NCBI GenBank assembly: GCA_003427395.1
Contig: BFEA01000006.1
Location: forward strand, 565,935-626,327
DNA from: Chara braunii
Lineage: Eukaryota > Streptophyta > Charophyceae > Charales > Characeae
DNA: 60,393 bases
Direction: 5' to 3'
Shown: one piece after another, positions 44,200 through 56,580 of the stretch
Layout: each line of letters opens with the position of its first letter
How positions within the stretch are numbered: position 1 is the first letter of the stretch
Translations under genes and position numbers: made by a program
Notes under the pieces: generated by a model
Database searches by the model: none
What the model was told of the DNA's origin: nothing
The model's input: only the letters and a program-made list of their open reading frames with translations

Positions 44200-44849
44200 G
44201 TCCTTGCACCATCATCTTTTCCTCCTTCTACCTCTTCTCCTCCTCCACTCCCCCTGAGCTTTCCATTTCAGATCCTGCCATTTTAAGAGCGAATTCCTCT
44301 CCCTTCCTCTCGATTCCACTTGCTCCTTTCTAGTTCTTCTTCCGCCCCTCACAACACATGTCATACAAAGCTAATTTACTTCCCTCAACGTACCCGGTCT
44401 GTGCACTTGCCTAATGTCCAAATGCTCCTAATCGAACTTTCGTCGGTTGATAGAAACAATTCAGTATCACACAGTCAGTCATGATAGCTAGCTTAATCTT
44501 CCTTTGTTTGCCCGTCACGTATCTGGAAGAGTGCTTTGGCCAGATGCACCTGACTTTCACATAGATATTTGCATTGAATGCTCCTACTTGTTTTGCATGA
44601 ATCTGGCTTGTTTCTTCGTACAGATTCATGGTACTTATGAGGAAGGGAATAAAAGAAATAAATAAATAAACGTGAACAGGGAATCTTTCCCTTTTCTAGC
44701 ATTTGTTCAAGTTTTGCTTAGCCTGCTTATTTAGTCACAGTCAAGTTTTACTCTCATCTACACCCGTACTAACCATCAGCGACCGTTCCCTGTTATATTG
44801 CAACATGAGCTATGCTTATTTAGTCACAGTCACGCCCAATAATGTAAGA
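44200..44849. other. Intergenic DNA, no gene seen
   Basis: C/T-rich then mixed sequence. No supported coding segment. TTATTTAGTCACAGTCA occurs twice (about 44729 and 44817). Confidence 0.4.
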
Positions 44850-45165
44850 AAATTGAGCAATAGCGAGATGACAATATCCAGATTGCAAAATCACATGGAA
44901 GCCAGATCGTATTACAGTGTTCAGAAAGCAGTATTGCACCAATATGGCATCAATGGAGAATCGTGGCACTGAAAATCATTGTCAATGAGAGCTTTTGCTC
45001 TCGCTACCACCATCGTACGCATGCAGGCCCTTCTCCCTACTTGGCGTTCAGCTCCCAGTCTACTCCATGCACAGCTACCATCTGCCCACTAATTGACAAT
45101 GCAACTGTTGACGTCTGCAGCCAATGAAGTACTCGAAAATGTCGACCAAATGCAGGTCGTGGCCT
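44850..45165 (+). repeat. Dispersed repeat R, copy A
   Basis: It begins AATTGAGCAATAGCGAGATG, includes GAGAATCG...ACTGAAAA and GAGAGCTTTTGCTCTCGC, and ends near GCAACTGTTGACGTC and CAATGAAGTACTCGAAAATG. It matches 48067-48386 on the other strand over its whole length. It has no terminal inverted repeats, no coding capacity and no pol III boxes that I can see. Confidence 0.75.
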
Positions 45166-45179
45166 ATACCAGGTATGTG

Positions 45180-46140
45180 CCCTTGCACCATCATCATCAT
45201 CATCCTTCTCTCTCCCTCTCACACACACACACGCTCATCCTCGCAAAGGCAAATCCCGCGGTCGAGCCGGAGTAAAATCTCGACAGCAGACGAGCGCTAG
45301 CGGCGGTGTATACTCCCATGTTGTTGCGGGAGATTCATTCGACTTGGGAGGAGGGAAGCGCAATCGACCTTGCATTCACGCACACGCTCGCACACACATA
45401 CACACACATACTCACGTGGCAAGCCCGCAAACAAAAGAAACAATGGCGCGAGAGCGGGCGGGCAAGCGGAGGAGTATATTTCCTTGTTGTAGCGAGAGAT
45501 TCGTTCGATTTCACTCCTCTTCTTTAGGCAGAAGCATCGCGGATCAGACCGCGAGATCGGGGACTTACCTGTTCTTTCTCTCTCTTTCTCTCTCTTTCTC
45601 TCTCTTCCTCTCTCGTCGTCTGTTGATGCAATCTTCGATCAAGCGTAGCCAAGCCAACACGCCCCGCCACGATGCGCAGCGTACCAATACCACGATATGC
45701 AGAATCCGACCGACACAAGCCCGTCTTCCAACACCCCTCCTCCTCTTCTTCTTCCTCTCCTTCTTCTTCTTCTTCTTCTCCTTCCTTCCCTTCTCCTTTC
45801 TTTCTTCTGAGCGCAACTCCGGCTTTCGGCTAGCGCTTGCTCGCGTCCAACGCTATCCTGCTCTTGCTAGAGCTCGAGTTCAAGTTTCGCTCGCAAGTGC
45901 CTTTGTTCTCATCTACTTCCGTGGCTTGCAGATACCAGCGTTCGCCCACACTCTCGCTCTCTCTCTCTCGCATGCGTTGCTACACCGTGCTTTCGTCGGC
46001 TGCCTATCCCTCCTCGCTTGCCTGGTCTCACGCTTACCATAACTCCGCTTCCTCTGTTCCGGCTCGTTCAACCGTGCCATTCTCCCTTGTCACCTTCAGC
46101 TGAGCCAACCGTACCTCACACATATGCATCTCCCTTGAGT
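45180..46140. other. CT/CA-rich DNA, no gene seen
   Basis: Short CAT, CA and CTTT/TTC tracts. Long open frames on both strands are Ser/Leu/Arg or Glu/Arg/Lys low complexity. Confidence 0.45.
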
Positions 46141-47370
46141 TTTGGGCATGTGCATAGTAGAAACGGGTAGGCGCCCCCTTTTCTTCATTTCTGAGCCAAA
46201 GATAGTAAGTCGTTTATGCCTAGCGAATCTATACCTCAATTTTCGTTTTATTCACAATGGTAGTCCGAGATTCGGAATCTACCAAATAAAACTATAAGCA
46301 AAATTAAAAGAAAAAAGAGAAGATCTAACTGTAACTACCCTATTGTGTCCTCGAACGGCCAACTGTCGGCTTCTATTACGGGGAGGAGCCTAAAGTCTCC
46401 ACATCCAACTGCTGCTAACCCCGAGGTCACGGGTTCAAGTCTCGTCAAGCCGAAGTCGGGTGATGCGAAAAGAGAGCTCCTTGTAAAAAGGAGCTTACTC
46501 AGGAGTTGGCTGGACTGGATCATTGCACCCATTACTTAATAGTTTGCACCCTAACCTACTTAGCTAGCTCCTACTTTAATTAAAAAAAGAGCCGCTCAGG
46601 TATATGTAAAGCATCGGGGCTCAACCCACCTAGTGGCCTGAGCTCGTTTTTAAGTCTGTATGTGTGTGCACGCTTGCTGGTCTGCGTGCCTGTCTGAGTA
46701 TTTGTCGGCTTGAGTGCGTGTGTGATCCGCAAGGGCACTTGACTTATCGGAAAGCGTGAAGGGTCGGTACTTACCGGTGGCGGATACATTAAGGATCATG
46801 GTGGGAGAAACACTCAAGCGGCGGGGAAAGAGGCCCGCGACACTTAAGGGTTGTCGAAAAACACTCAAGTAGCGAGTAGGCTTGGTACCATACCAAGTAG
46901 ACGTGTCAGGTAGTCGAGGCCGAGTAGAAGAAGACAAAAGTTGGCATTTTTAGAAGTCCACTACCGGTAGGTAGACACGTACCAGCCCAAGTCTCAGTGT
47001 GTGTCGTAGATGTGCCCGACACAATACTAACCCAATCAACCCCTCGACCTTTTCGGTTGGAGGGTATTACTACGCATCCTAAACATCACAACGCACGTCG
47101 TAACAAATGCGTGTGCGTACTCTTCGGATTTTTTTTTCTCACTGATTAGCCCCGGCCTCAATGGTCGAGGAAATCGTTTTAACTCGTACATTCTCAAGTT
47201 TAGACCGACTCCGTCATGGTGGTTGGTGCAATCTATGTGTCGACTGTGGAACATGGTCGAATACCCTTGTAATGGTATTTGGTCCGACAGCGTGTTTGTG
47301 CCTGTCATGTCCCCCATGTTGTGGTCTCGATGTATTGTGAGGTGTGGAGGACCGGGCCGCATTCCAGGTG
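46141..47370. other. Intergenic DNA; tRNA B-box-like motif
   Basis: No coding signal. CACGGGTTCAAGTCTCG at about 46427-46443 resembles a tRNA T-arm/B box, with CTGCTGCTAACCCCGAGG before it. No matching A box is seen. It may be a tRNA-derived fragment. Confidence 0.35.
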
Positions 47371-47718
47371 AGAGAGAGAGACAGACAGGCACGAATATAC
47401 AAACTGGCAGTCAAACAGACAAGTCAGTGACAGACAAGCATACAAAAGGTGATGGAGGGACAAACAGACAGGCAGACAATGGCTGACAGAGAGACAAGAC
47501 ATAAACAAAGACAAACACAGGCAACCAGACAAATAACGACGGAAATGCAGAACAGACACGGGTAGAGACAGACAGATATTAACAAACAGACAGGCACAGT
47601 CGGACAAACGATCCGACAGACACAGTCGGATAGACGAACCGACAGACACAGTCAGACAAACAGGTAGACAGACACGGGTAAACAAACAGACGGACACTCA
47701 TTGGGGGTGGAAAATAGA

Positions 47719-47720
47719 GG

Positions 47721-47802
<82 letters not shown>

Positions 47803-47842
47803 NNNNNNNNNNNNNNNNNNNNNNNNNNNNNNNNNNNNNNNN

Positions 47843-47912
<70 letters not shown>
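47719..47912. repeat. (GA)n microsatellite with assembly gap
   Basis: GA repeats on both sides of 40 N (47803-47842). The true length is unknown. Confidence 0.95.
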
Positions 47913-47915
<3 letters not shown>

Positions 47916-48066
47916 GAGAGGAGAAGGAAGGAAGAAAAGACAGGTGCAGACAAATGCAGACAGAAAACAGACAGTCGGACACAGACCAGCAAACAGACAA
48001 GACAGACACAAGCAGACAGTCGCACACACAGACAGAGAGGTGGAACGAGAGACATACTTGGTATTG

Positions 48067-48386
48067 GCGGTGGTCTGTATTGGGCGACATCCTTAAGAAC
48101 CTTGTTGGCTGCTGACGTTAACAGTTGCATTTTCACGGTCAATTAGTAGACAGGCAATAGTTGTGTAGGAAGTAGGTTGGACACCGAGGGTCAAGTAGGG
48201 AGAAGGACCGGGGAATGTTGGTAGTGGCGAGAGCAAGCTCTCGTTGACATTTAGTTTTCAGTGTTACGATTCTCCGTGTTATATTGGTAGATCGCAGCGT
48301 TCTGGACACTGTGATACTTTCTGGTTTTCAATGTCATTTTGCAAACTGAGTATTGTCATCTCGCTATTGCTTATTTTCCTTGCAAT
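48067..48386 (-). repeat. Dispersed repeat R, copy B
   Basis: Reverse-complement counterpart of 44850-45165, including the GAGAGC...GCTCTCG stem. It is flanked on both sides by GACA-rich simple repeats. Confidence 0.75.
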
Positions 48387-48689
48387 AGAGAGAGTGAGAA
48401 AGAGGAAGAGAGAGGGTAAACAACGAGAAACATACAGACGGGAAACAAACAGACAGATACAGACAACAACGAACAGACAAACAGCGACATACAGAAACAG
48501 AAGTACAGAAAATAGACAGACAGAGACAGACGCGAACTGACAGACACAAACAAACAAAAACAGATGGACAGACACAGACAAGCGAAAACAAACGGACAGA
48601 CACGAACAAACAGACGCACACACACACAGAGGGAGAGGGAGAAAGTCGTACATGACGCAGCCGATAGCCGACAGGGGTCAACATCTCTA

Positions 48690-48969
48690 TGTACTTTTGG
48701 TTTTGTTGCTAACGTTAACAGTTGCATTGTCAATTTGTAGATTGGTAGTAGTTGTGTGAAGGTAGTCTGGGTGCCGACCGCCAAAGTAGGGGAAAGGCTC
48801 TGGGTACTTATGTCAGTGATGACACTCATTTACCATCGGATGCAGTGGTTTGATTCACCGTTGGTGGAATACGAGCACGTTACTGTTTCCGGACAGTGTC
48901 GGACTTCCTGGCTTCCAATGTGATTCTGCAAACTGGAATCTGTTGTTTCGTCAGTGCCCATTTTCATTG

Positions 48970-48971
<2 letters not shown>
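48690..48971 (-). repeat. Dispersed repeat R, copy C
   Basis: A diverged copy sharing GTTAACAGTTGCATTGTCAA, GGGTGCCGACC and TTCCAATGTGATTCTGCAAA order with copy B. It ends exactly at an ATT tract. Confidence 0.65.
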
Positions 48972-49024
<53 letters not shown>

Positions 49025-49025
49025 T
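48972..49025. repeat. (ATT)n microsatellite
   Basis: Perfect ATT repeats. Confidence 0.95.
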
Positions 49026-49698
49026 CAATAGCTCGAGACTCCAGCGAAGCCTCGTGCCGCCCTAAATGAATGCAGGCCCGAATGACCACGAGGGATCTTT
49101 ACCTCAGCATATGCCGATATGGGTCTTGGACAGTTACTGCATGCTAGCTGGTTGAAGTGCAGCCTGGGCATCACTCTGGGCCTTTCAGAGACAGCAGCTG
49201 CATCATGCAGTTGAGCCCGGGATGAGGGTTGTTGCGCTCTGGGCACGCGCAGCGTGTGACCAGCATAGTAAGATGGGGTTGCGGGCCATTTAGAATGCAG
49301 CATTGTTGCCACACCCGCGCACAAGCATTAAGGGGGCGTGGGTTGCAGCCGAACAGCAGGATGCTGGTGGGCCATGGCTAGGCACGCAGAACAGCAGGAA
49401 CGCGTCCGCACGACCTTGCAGGCAGGATGGACAGCAAGCATGCGCCCACATAATCTACGGGCAGGGCAACAATCACACACACATGGTATTTGAGATACGC
49501 ATCCAAAAACAACAAGCGGGTTGCTGCGACCAGGATTGTGTAGCGAAAGTAATGGGGTGCATGTGGACTAAAAAAGAGGGGATGACATGAAAGAAATGAG
49601 TGGGAAGAGTGAAGGAGGAAGGTGAAGAAAGAAAGAGAAGGAGAAGGGAAACAGAAGAAAGTGGCAGGACACTACCCCATTTACTGTTATTACCATTG
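49026..49698. other. Intergenic DNA, no gene seen
   Basis: Relatively GC-balanced. Open frames exist on both strands but none resembles a known protein. Confidence 0.4.
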
Positions 49699-49756
<58 letters not shown>

Positions 49757-49771
49757 TATTATTATTATTGT
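49699..49771. repeat. (ATT)n microsatellite
   Basis: ATT repeats with one slip. Confidence 0.95.
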
Positions 49772-49827
49772 TATTTATTTTTTTGTTATTGCCATTATTG
49801 GACATCACAGGCTAGAGATGAAGAGAA

Positions 49828-50138
49828 GAGAGAAGGTTAACAACAGTCGTATTTTTCATCACCACTTCAAGACACCTTTCACCACTTCAGGATGCAGTCT
49901 GCCCAAACAGGTGGTTTTCAGGGTCTTCGGACCTTTCACCACTTCTGGACCATTCAAGATTTTCATACTGCCCAAAACTCGCACTTCACCACTTCATAAT
50001 GCAGCCTGCCTAAACAGGTGGTTTTCAGGGTTTTCGGACCTTTCACCACTTTAGGACTATTTGGGATTTTCAGACTGCCAAAAACTCTCACTTCATAATT
50101 CTCATTCCTGAATTTTCAGCTACCCATTAACCACTTGT
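49828..50138 (-). mobile_element. Mutator-like MITE, copy 4, perfect 9-bp duplication
   Basis: Ends are GAGAGAAGGTTAAC and CCACTTGT. Both flanks are exactly TGAAGAGAA (49819-49827 and 50139-50147). It is shorter than the other copies, having lost one internal block. The perfect duplication makes it the youngest insertion of the family here. Confidence 0.92.
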
Positions 50139-50659
50139 TGAAGAGAATGCAGGGCATTGGATAGGAGTGAGACATTGTCACTGTGTGATAATGCCTAGCT
50201 CCTCTATCCTCATCCGTTCTTTTCTTTGATTGTGGTTGATAATGATTTTTACTCAGATAATCTTTACTTTGTTAACTTTAGGGTCTAAACAATCGAATAT
50301 AATGACTAGACATGATCGATGGACAGGGCGATTGCGGGAGCTCTGCCGGAGTTCAGGAGGAACTTTGGAGGTAGGGAACCATAAGATATGCATGCCTCAC
50401 TCGTTTCCCTTATCCCTTACTAGTTACAACTCTCTATCAGACTGCATGAATGAATGTGTGTTATACGTTTTCTTGTTTTCTTAAAGAGTAAAACTTTCCG
50501 AAAAGGGTGAATAAACATATACATGATATAAGAACCTTGCCTGAAGTAAGGAAGGAACCTAGGAGAACCGAGAAGGAACCTAGTCTGCTTCGGTATGGGA
50601 GACAAAGTCGTGTGATGGAGGCTCCCGTGTGGTCGTCACACAACTTGCATGGACCGATT

Positions 50660-52140
50660 AAAGTGAATGATGGGGTACTCCCATGCGAATTACCCTGTCA
50701 TCCACCCGACTAAGTAATGAACTGATGAAATGTCTGTTTGACTCCAACATTGGTGATGGGAAGTTGTCGTGCGATTTTCTTGATACCTTACGTACTGGAT
50801 CTAAGAGGTAATCCGGTACTCCCGTGGGGTACCGGGTTTCTAAGCTAGGATGACTAACATAAGCAAAGGTAGGAGGAGGCTCCCGTGGGACTCTCCTGTC
50901 ACCTATCGGACTAAACTTGGAAGGGAATTAAATACTCCTCGCGCGAGTACGAGAACTCATAAGTCTAGGATGATCTGTCTGACTTATCGTGGGGTCAACA
51001 TACTTCTTGCTTATTCACGATACCTAGGCAAGGAAGGTGAACGGTCAGAGACAACTTAACTAAGAGTTGTTTTGACTGATCTCCTACGCATCAAATCGGT
51101 AGTAGAATAACTCTCGTGGGGTCGTCCTAAATACTTGTTTGATTTGGAGATCAACTAACGAGAGAAGAAATAAAGATTGTGTTTGGACAGTAGAGGGATA
51201 CTCTCGGGTGAGTAACCCTACTATTTGTTTGGGTATGACTGATGGATGGCATGAATAGTTACTAACGATTGATATGTTCAACATTGAATCAGGTTATGGG
51301 AGGCTCTCGTACGGTCGTCCTATCGCTTCATTAGGGAGTGGTAGTCGCAGTCATTCGGGTAGTAGTAGGATAACTTTCGTGGGGTCATCCTATTACAGGC
51401 TCGGACCCGAGCTGGCTATTAACACAAGAGTGGGAAGAGATCGCCTTACTATTTATTCTCTGACAAATTACTTACACCTAGTTTATCTAATTATCAAATG
51501 GGTAATGGGTAAGTTTCCGTGTGCATTGCCCTAGGGCCATACTCGAAAGGGTAAAGTACTTACTACCCAAGGAAGGAATAGGGAGACTCCCGTGGGGGCA
51601 TCCTCTTAATTAATTGACTCTACCTTAACAAGCCTAGTAGGATACTCCAGCAAAAGGAGGACCTGGTGTTTGCCTGTGCCCACTGACTTAATCATAGTTC
51701 GTCTAACCTTGAGAAAGTAGTAGGGTAGCTCCCGTGAGGTCATCCTATTACGCTCTTAAAAATAGACTGAGCTCCGATCGAGGAGTAATGGAGGATTTCC
51801 GTGAAGACCACCTATTGCTGATTAAAATTATGTATTTGCCTTTGATAAAGAGGTGATCTGAATTGTTGATGAATGTTGGAACAAGTGTTGAAAGTGCTTC
51901 GACAATGCCTTCTCAACTACTTGTAGTAACTAATAAAGTCATACTCTCATGTGAGTTATCCTGTCTCTTGCGTAAGATTGTTTGAAAAGATTGATTGCAT
52001 GAGGACTTCATGAATTTTGAAGGGTGGTTGAGTGCGCTCATGGGGCTACTCGACTACTCGTTTGACTAACCGTTTTGTCTGGAATTGATCGAGTAGTGGA
52101 AAATTCCCGTGTAGATCAGTCCACTACTTGCGTATGCCAG
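50660..52140 (+). repeat. Hairpin array in LTR L2 (about fifteen units)
   Basis: Irregularly spaced stem-loops share loop consensus CTCYCGTGNGGTC with varying but paired stems: CCGGTAC/GTACCGG (50814/50830), TAGTAGGAT/ATCCTATTA (51363/51387), TAGTAGGGT/ATCCTATTA (51719/51743) and AGTAGTGGA/TCCACTACT (52092/52120), with further units near 50669, 50866, 51100, 51184, 51288, 51500, 51565 and 51786. Both sides of a stem change together, so pairing is conserved rather than sequence. No coding signal. Confidence 0.8.
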
Positions 52141-53230
52141 GACAAGAAGAAGAGAAAGGAAAAAGGGAGTGACTCCAAATGTCATAACAGAAGCAGAATA
52201 AATGACAAATACCGCGGGAAAAGACGAATTAGAAAAAGGAATTTCGCGTAGCCTCAGTTCATTGATAAACTCTGAGGGGAAAACCACCACTTCTATGAGT
52301 TGATCTCAGCCTGACTACCACTTAAGCGCCAGAAAGAATGGGCTTACCCAGATGAGAGAAAATGAGAGGATTGGAAGTAAAGAAAAAACGGTTTCCTTTT
52401 AAACGATCTAGGACATGAACATGAATCTCCTTGAAAAAGAGATAGGGATAAACTGAAGGGTTTGAAGGAGTAGTAATAGGAATTGGACTTGTGATATTAT
52501 TATCAGGGTTCGTGATCTTCATTTGAGGGTCTGACCCTTGGAAACGATGAGTAAAAAACTAGGAGGGGATGTTAAACTGTTGTTGACATGTGTGTGTGTA
52601 GGTCCGGGTTCATTTTACTACTGCATTTGAAGGAAAGGATTTACAAAAGGATCCAAACTTTCTGTTATCATTCGATAACAGGTCGGTTGTTACCGATTCA
52701 ACTTTTCCCCATAACTTGACACCCACATCTAAAGACAAACCTTATGGTCAGTGAAACTGTCACCTGTGGTCATTGCCTAATTGGTCTTAGTCACTCTCAA
52801 GGGTTCTTTGAAGAAATGTGCGGGGGTTGGGCTTACGTCTCAGGGAAGATAGCGTTGTCATACATGGTTTAGAGAAGTGAGGGGCAAGGTTAATGGTTGA
52901 TGGTTGACGTCGTTAGTGCATGGCATGTGAACTGTCTTTGCATTATTCTGTGCAGGTCTGTCTTGTGCGTAGTTTGGATTGAATTGGGTTTGACCTCGTG
53001 AAGAGTCTTGGACACACAACACTTATAAAAGTGGGAAGGGTTCTCGGCGGTAATACCTCTATATTCATTATCTGTCCTATATAACTTTTGTAATATCTGA
53101 TGTTCAATTAAGTCATGACCTGTCAAGTAGAATAGAATGCCCTAGGTAGTAAGATGATTTTATTGATACCTTGTTTTTTTTTGGCAGGACAATAACACAT
53201 TTTAGATTCAGACGCGGGTACATACGACCT

Positions 53231-53238
53231 TATAAAAG
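53231..53238 (+). promoter_or_regulatory. Candidate LTR TATA box
   Basis: TATAAAAG about 415 bp before the LTR 3' edge. A second TATAAAAG lies at 53024-53031. Confidence 0.45.
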
Positions 53239-53646
53239 TTCGACCTGAATATCTAGAAATCCAGGATAGGGAAATCACATCATGAACCTGACTTGACTAA
53301 CGGGTCAGTCTTAGGCGTCTTACCGCACGTACCCCATTCCTATGCTGCGATGATTGAGAAAACGTCCTCGGTCGACCTACCTCCATAAAGGCATGTAAAA
53401 GCCTTCGCATGTGGGCCTGTAGCTCAACAGGGATACGCCTACCGAAGGGTGGTGACAGCCCCTTGGGTAGAGGTAAGTTGTACCTCACGACGTCCCGACC
53501 TGTCGTGCGGCGTCGTGAGAGGTATAACATGTGTGCACGATCGGGGTGGTGACTGCTTCTTTTCAAAAACTCTGGAAAAACATCCTGCGTAACACGACCG
53601 TGAGGTTCTGCGCTCCCCGACATGGTGCGGGACCGCGGCGTGCGAC

Positions 53647-56020
53647 ACCGTTCGACTGATTTCAGTTGCGTGATCTCAAAGATCGCACGACCGAAATCGG
53701 TCCCATCCAATCTCATGTTGCGGCTGCTCCAAAAGGAGTTTGCCCAGTAGGATGCGGCATACCTGATTCGATCCCGGTATCTATCATGTATAAGTCATGT
53801 GTTGTAATCTACTGGGCTAGTTCCTATCACGAAATTTATCCCTGCAACCCTTTTATTTTAAGATTTGCGGCCCAGTAGGTTTGTCATCTCAGACCTAGGC
53901 AGGCTTAGTCTTGCCTCCCCCTGCTAAAGTCGGCGCCCCGCTACCTAACCGGCTGGAACTCAACCCGGCGGCCCGACAAGGCACCCTGTTAGTCGTGTGT
54001 CCGGCATCGGTCCCTGGCGCAGTGTTAAACCTCACAGCCAAAAAAAAAAAGGTAACCCTTCTCTCCCACGCCGCGGTTCTGTACTCGGTGCGTCAATCTT
54101 TCTAGCCTATTAGGCTCTGAATCGCGCGACTGAGCAGCCGCACGTCATTATTTTATGCAGTATAGGTCTAGCTTTAACATTTTCATGTTCACGCTTTACT
54201 ACGGCTTCGATAAAAGCGAAGCACTACCAGTTATTGTCGCTACTCTCGAACGCCACAAGCGACTGGACTAAAACTTGAAAAAAAAAATGTCTCTCAATCA
54301 AAGGTCAGGCCTGAATAAACTTTTGGCAAAAGTCAATCTCATCTAGTCCCTCGATTCAACGAAAAAGTCGGACAACGTTGGATATTGAAAATCCCCTGCA
54401 GGGTATTTGCCCCGTCAACATTCCCGGACCCCATTGAACGACATCCCCGTCATTCACAATCAAAACTAAAATTCTCATAAAATGTCACAGTGAGACAAAT
54501 TACAATATTCAACAGATCAAACTGGAGATTTTCATCAATGAAACAAAATTTATTCACATCACTATACCATCAGAACTTGGACCCAAGTCTAGTCCCTAGA
54601 CGCCTTCAACTTAAGGGAATTTTTTCAGAATAATCTCTGCATCATCCCACTGGCGGCCACTCAAAATAATATTTAGTCTCTTAGAATGGTATCGAAAACC
54701 CTTTGACTAGTTCCAAACTGAATCCATATGATTGATACTATCATTTATCTGGAAAGGGCAGGATTAACCCCCTGACAAGTCTTTCGAGTCATGACTAACC
54801 CCCTAACTGGTCTTTCTTTTCTTATCAACCTCAGGGAATAATTCGTACATCGCCCGGACAAACCATTCATGAGAGAAACTATCCGTCCAAAGTCCCCCTG
54901 TTCAAGTTATGATCTCACTTTTACAGTCATCATATCTAATTTTTCTGAACCCTTTGTGATATGCTTCGAGGAGTGGTGTAATCCTCTTCATGGGATAATA
55001 TCTCGACATCAATATATTCGAGCCTCACCACATTCCCTCTCATTCCAGTGCTTTAAATACTCAGTAATTTATCAATCTGGACAGGGTAGCCCAACCCTTA
55101 CCACGTCCGATATGAGTTACCAGCTCACCTTCTTTCCCACCAAGGCGGACCAGGTAAAAACAATCGAGTTTGGGTGGTAAATCCAAACCCAACATTCTTA
55201 ACGGTATCTACCCTGATCATCATCAAAATTGATGAGCATCTACCACACCTTTATCCCTTTCGGTGATAGTGTAGCCTACCTTCCTTAAACCACATAGGAT
55301 AAGGAGGACAACATCTCGCTATGGATCAAGAGCATAGCTCCAGCGCGAGCCTCACCACCACCTATGGAGCTCACAATTATATCATAAATCAAGACATGAT
55401 AACAACGAGACATTCATTACATCAAAACGAATAACAACACCATTCAGAATAATTATCACAAGTACAATCACTTTGAATTTTATAATATTCAAAGTTAGCG
55501 ATTCTTAGACCAAACAAAATTCATTCACATCATACAAAAAGATAAATAGTACAAAGTCAGGATCTATAATAATCGTTTAACAAAATTACAAAAAAATAAT
55601 CCTCCATGCTCATCCACTGTTTATGAGAGAGGTCAACAAAAATGACTAAAATTACCAAAACTCGAAAATATAACCTTAGTCAACCCATGGTTGACATACC
55701 ACAAAAACATTTTTAATATCCACACCACCATGCCAAATTTGGACAACGTAAGTACACAGTCAAATTAATATTCGATGAAAACTTTAAAATGTAATTAATA
55801 AGTAAAGACTCATTAAAATCAATCTTTCACATTCCGTCCTCCCTCTTATAGATTGGACGATCAAAATCTCACATATTGATTAAACTATAACCCCCAATAC
55901 TCGTAGAATAGAACTGATAGTGCCTTAGGAACCTTTTAACCTCAATAATTAAATGAGTCTTCAAAGGTCTAAATGTAGATTATAAACTCTGCCAGACCTA
56001 TCAAGAAGAAGAAATACGGG
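53647..56020. other. Decayed DNA, no gene seen
   Basis: GCCCAGTAGG occurs at about 53744 and 53869, with its inverse CTACTGGGC between. ATTCGATCCCGG near 53766 resembles a tRNA B box. From about 54260 on the sequence is probably the worn interior of the minus-strand element whose PBS is at 56978. Confidence 0.4.
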
Positions 56021-56580
56021 GTTTGAGACGATCTTTACTCTTTCAACTTTACCCACATGCGATCAATAAGCACATCTCTGATGAATTTGTCTTCCTTAAT
56101 GGCAAGAAAGACACGTATGTTATTCCAGTCTATACGAACCTCATCCTTACGTCTCCTAACAATTTTCTTTTTCATATCACGATCAAGGCGTTTGCAGTAT
56201 TTTATTATATAACCCCAAATACCACAGTATGTGCACCTCCAAAGCTTATAATACCCTTTCTTCTCACTTTTTTTCTGATTTGAACATTCGCCTTGTTCTC
56301 ATGCCTCTAACCTCACATCAGAAGAAACTTTAATATCACCTAAGGAATTATTTCGTATATCTGATAGTGACTCAACATTCGTAGCTCGATTATTCCTCTC
56401 ACAAATCTCTTGTCTTTCACGATTCACTTTCCTCATAACTCCTTTGGTTTTAGAAACTTTACGGGGTTTCGTCAAATCGAGTTCGATTTTTTTATCACTA
56501 TCCAGTTTAACTAGTTTCCTCTTACCCTTACTATTCCCATCATCAGATAATCCTGAGAACTTGACAGTCATCAACTTCTC
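56020..56580 (-). pseudogene. Gag remnant of a third related element
   Basis: Minus strand: a Lys/Asp/Glu-rich segment (KLVKLDSDKKIELDLTKPRK) from 56574, then at 56235-56194 CTYCGIWGYIIKYC, a zinc knuckle in which the His has become Tyr. DRDMKKKIVRRRKDEVRIDW follows. Compared with CTHCGIKGHTVKRC at 34439 it keeps the three Cys and the order, but lacks the His ligand. Confidence 0.65.

Larger units (their letters stand above)
50660..53646 (+). repeat. LTR (L2), plus orientation; outer end not found
   Basis: 52590-53646 matches LTR L1 in reverse. The 3' edge is GCGTGCGACA at 53646, with no PBS following. It is therefore a solo LTR or a 3' LTR whose internal part is missing. Region 52141-52590 shows nothing else. 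Confidence 0.65.

Noticed and set aside
45344-46042. 232-residue plus-strand ORF
   Set aside because: Long stretches are Leu/Ser/Phe/Arg from CTTT and TTC tracts; no conserved motif.
46385-46455. tRNA gene suggested by CACGGGTTCAAGTCTCG
   Set aside because: Only a B-box-like arm is present; the D-arm and acceptor pairing are missing. At most a tRNA-derived fragment.
47652-48142. Ser-Leu repeat ORFs spanning the N gap
   Set aside because: They are (GA)n microsatellite translated across 40 undetermined bases.
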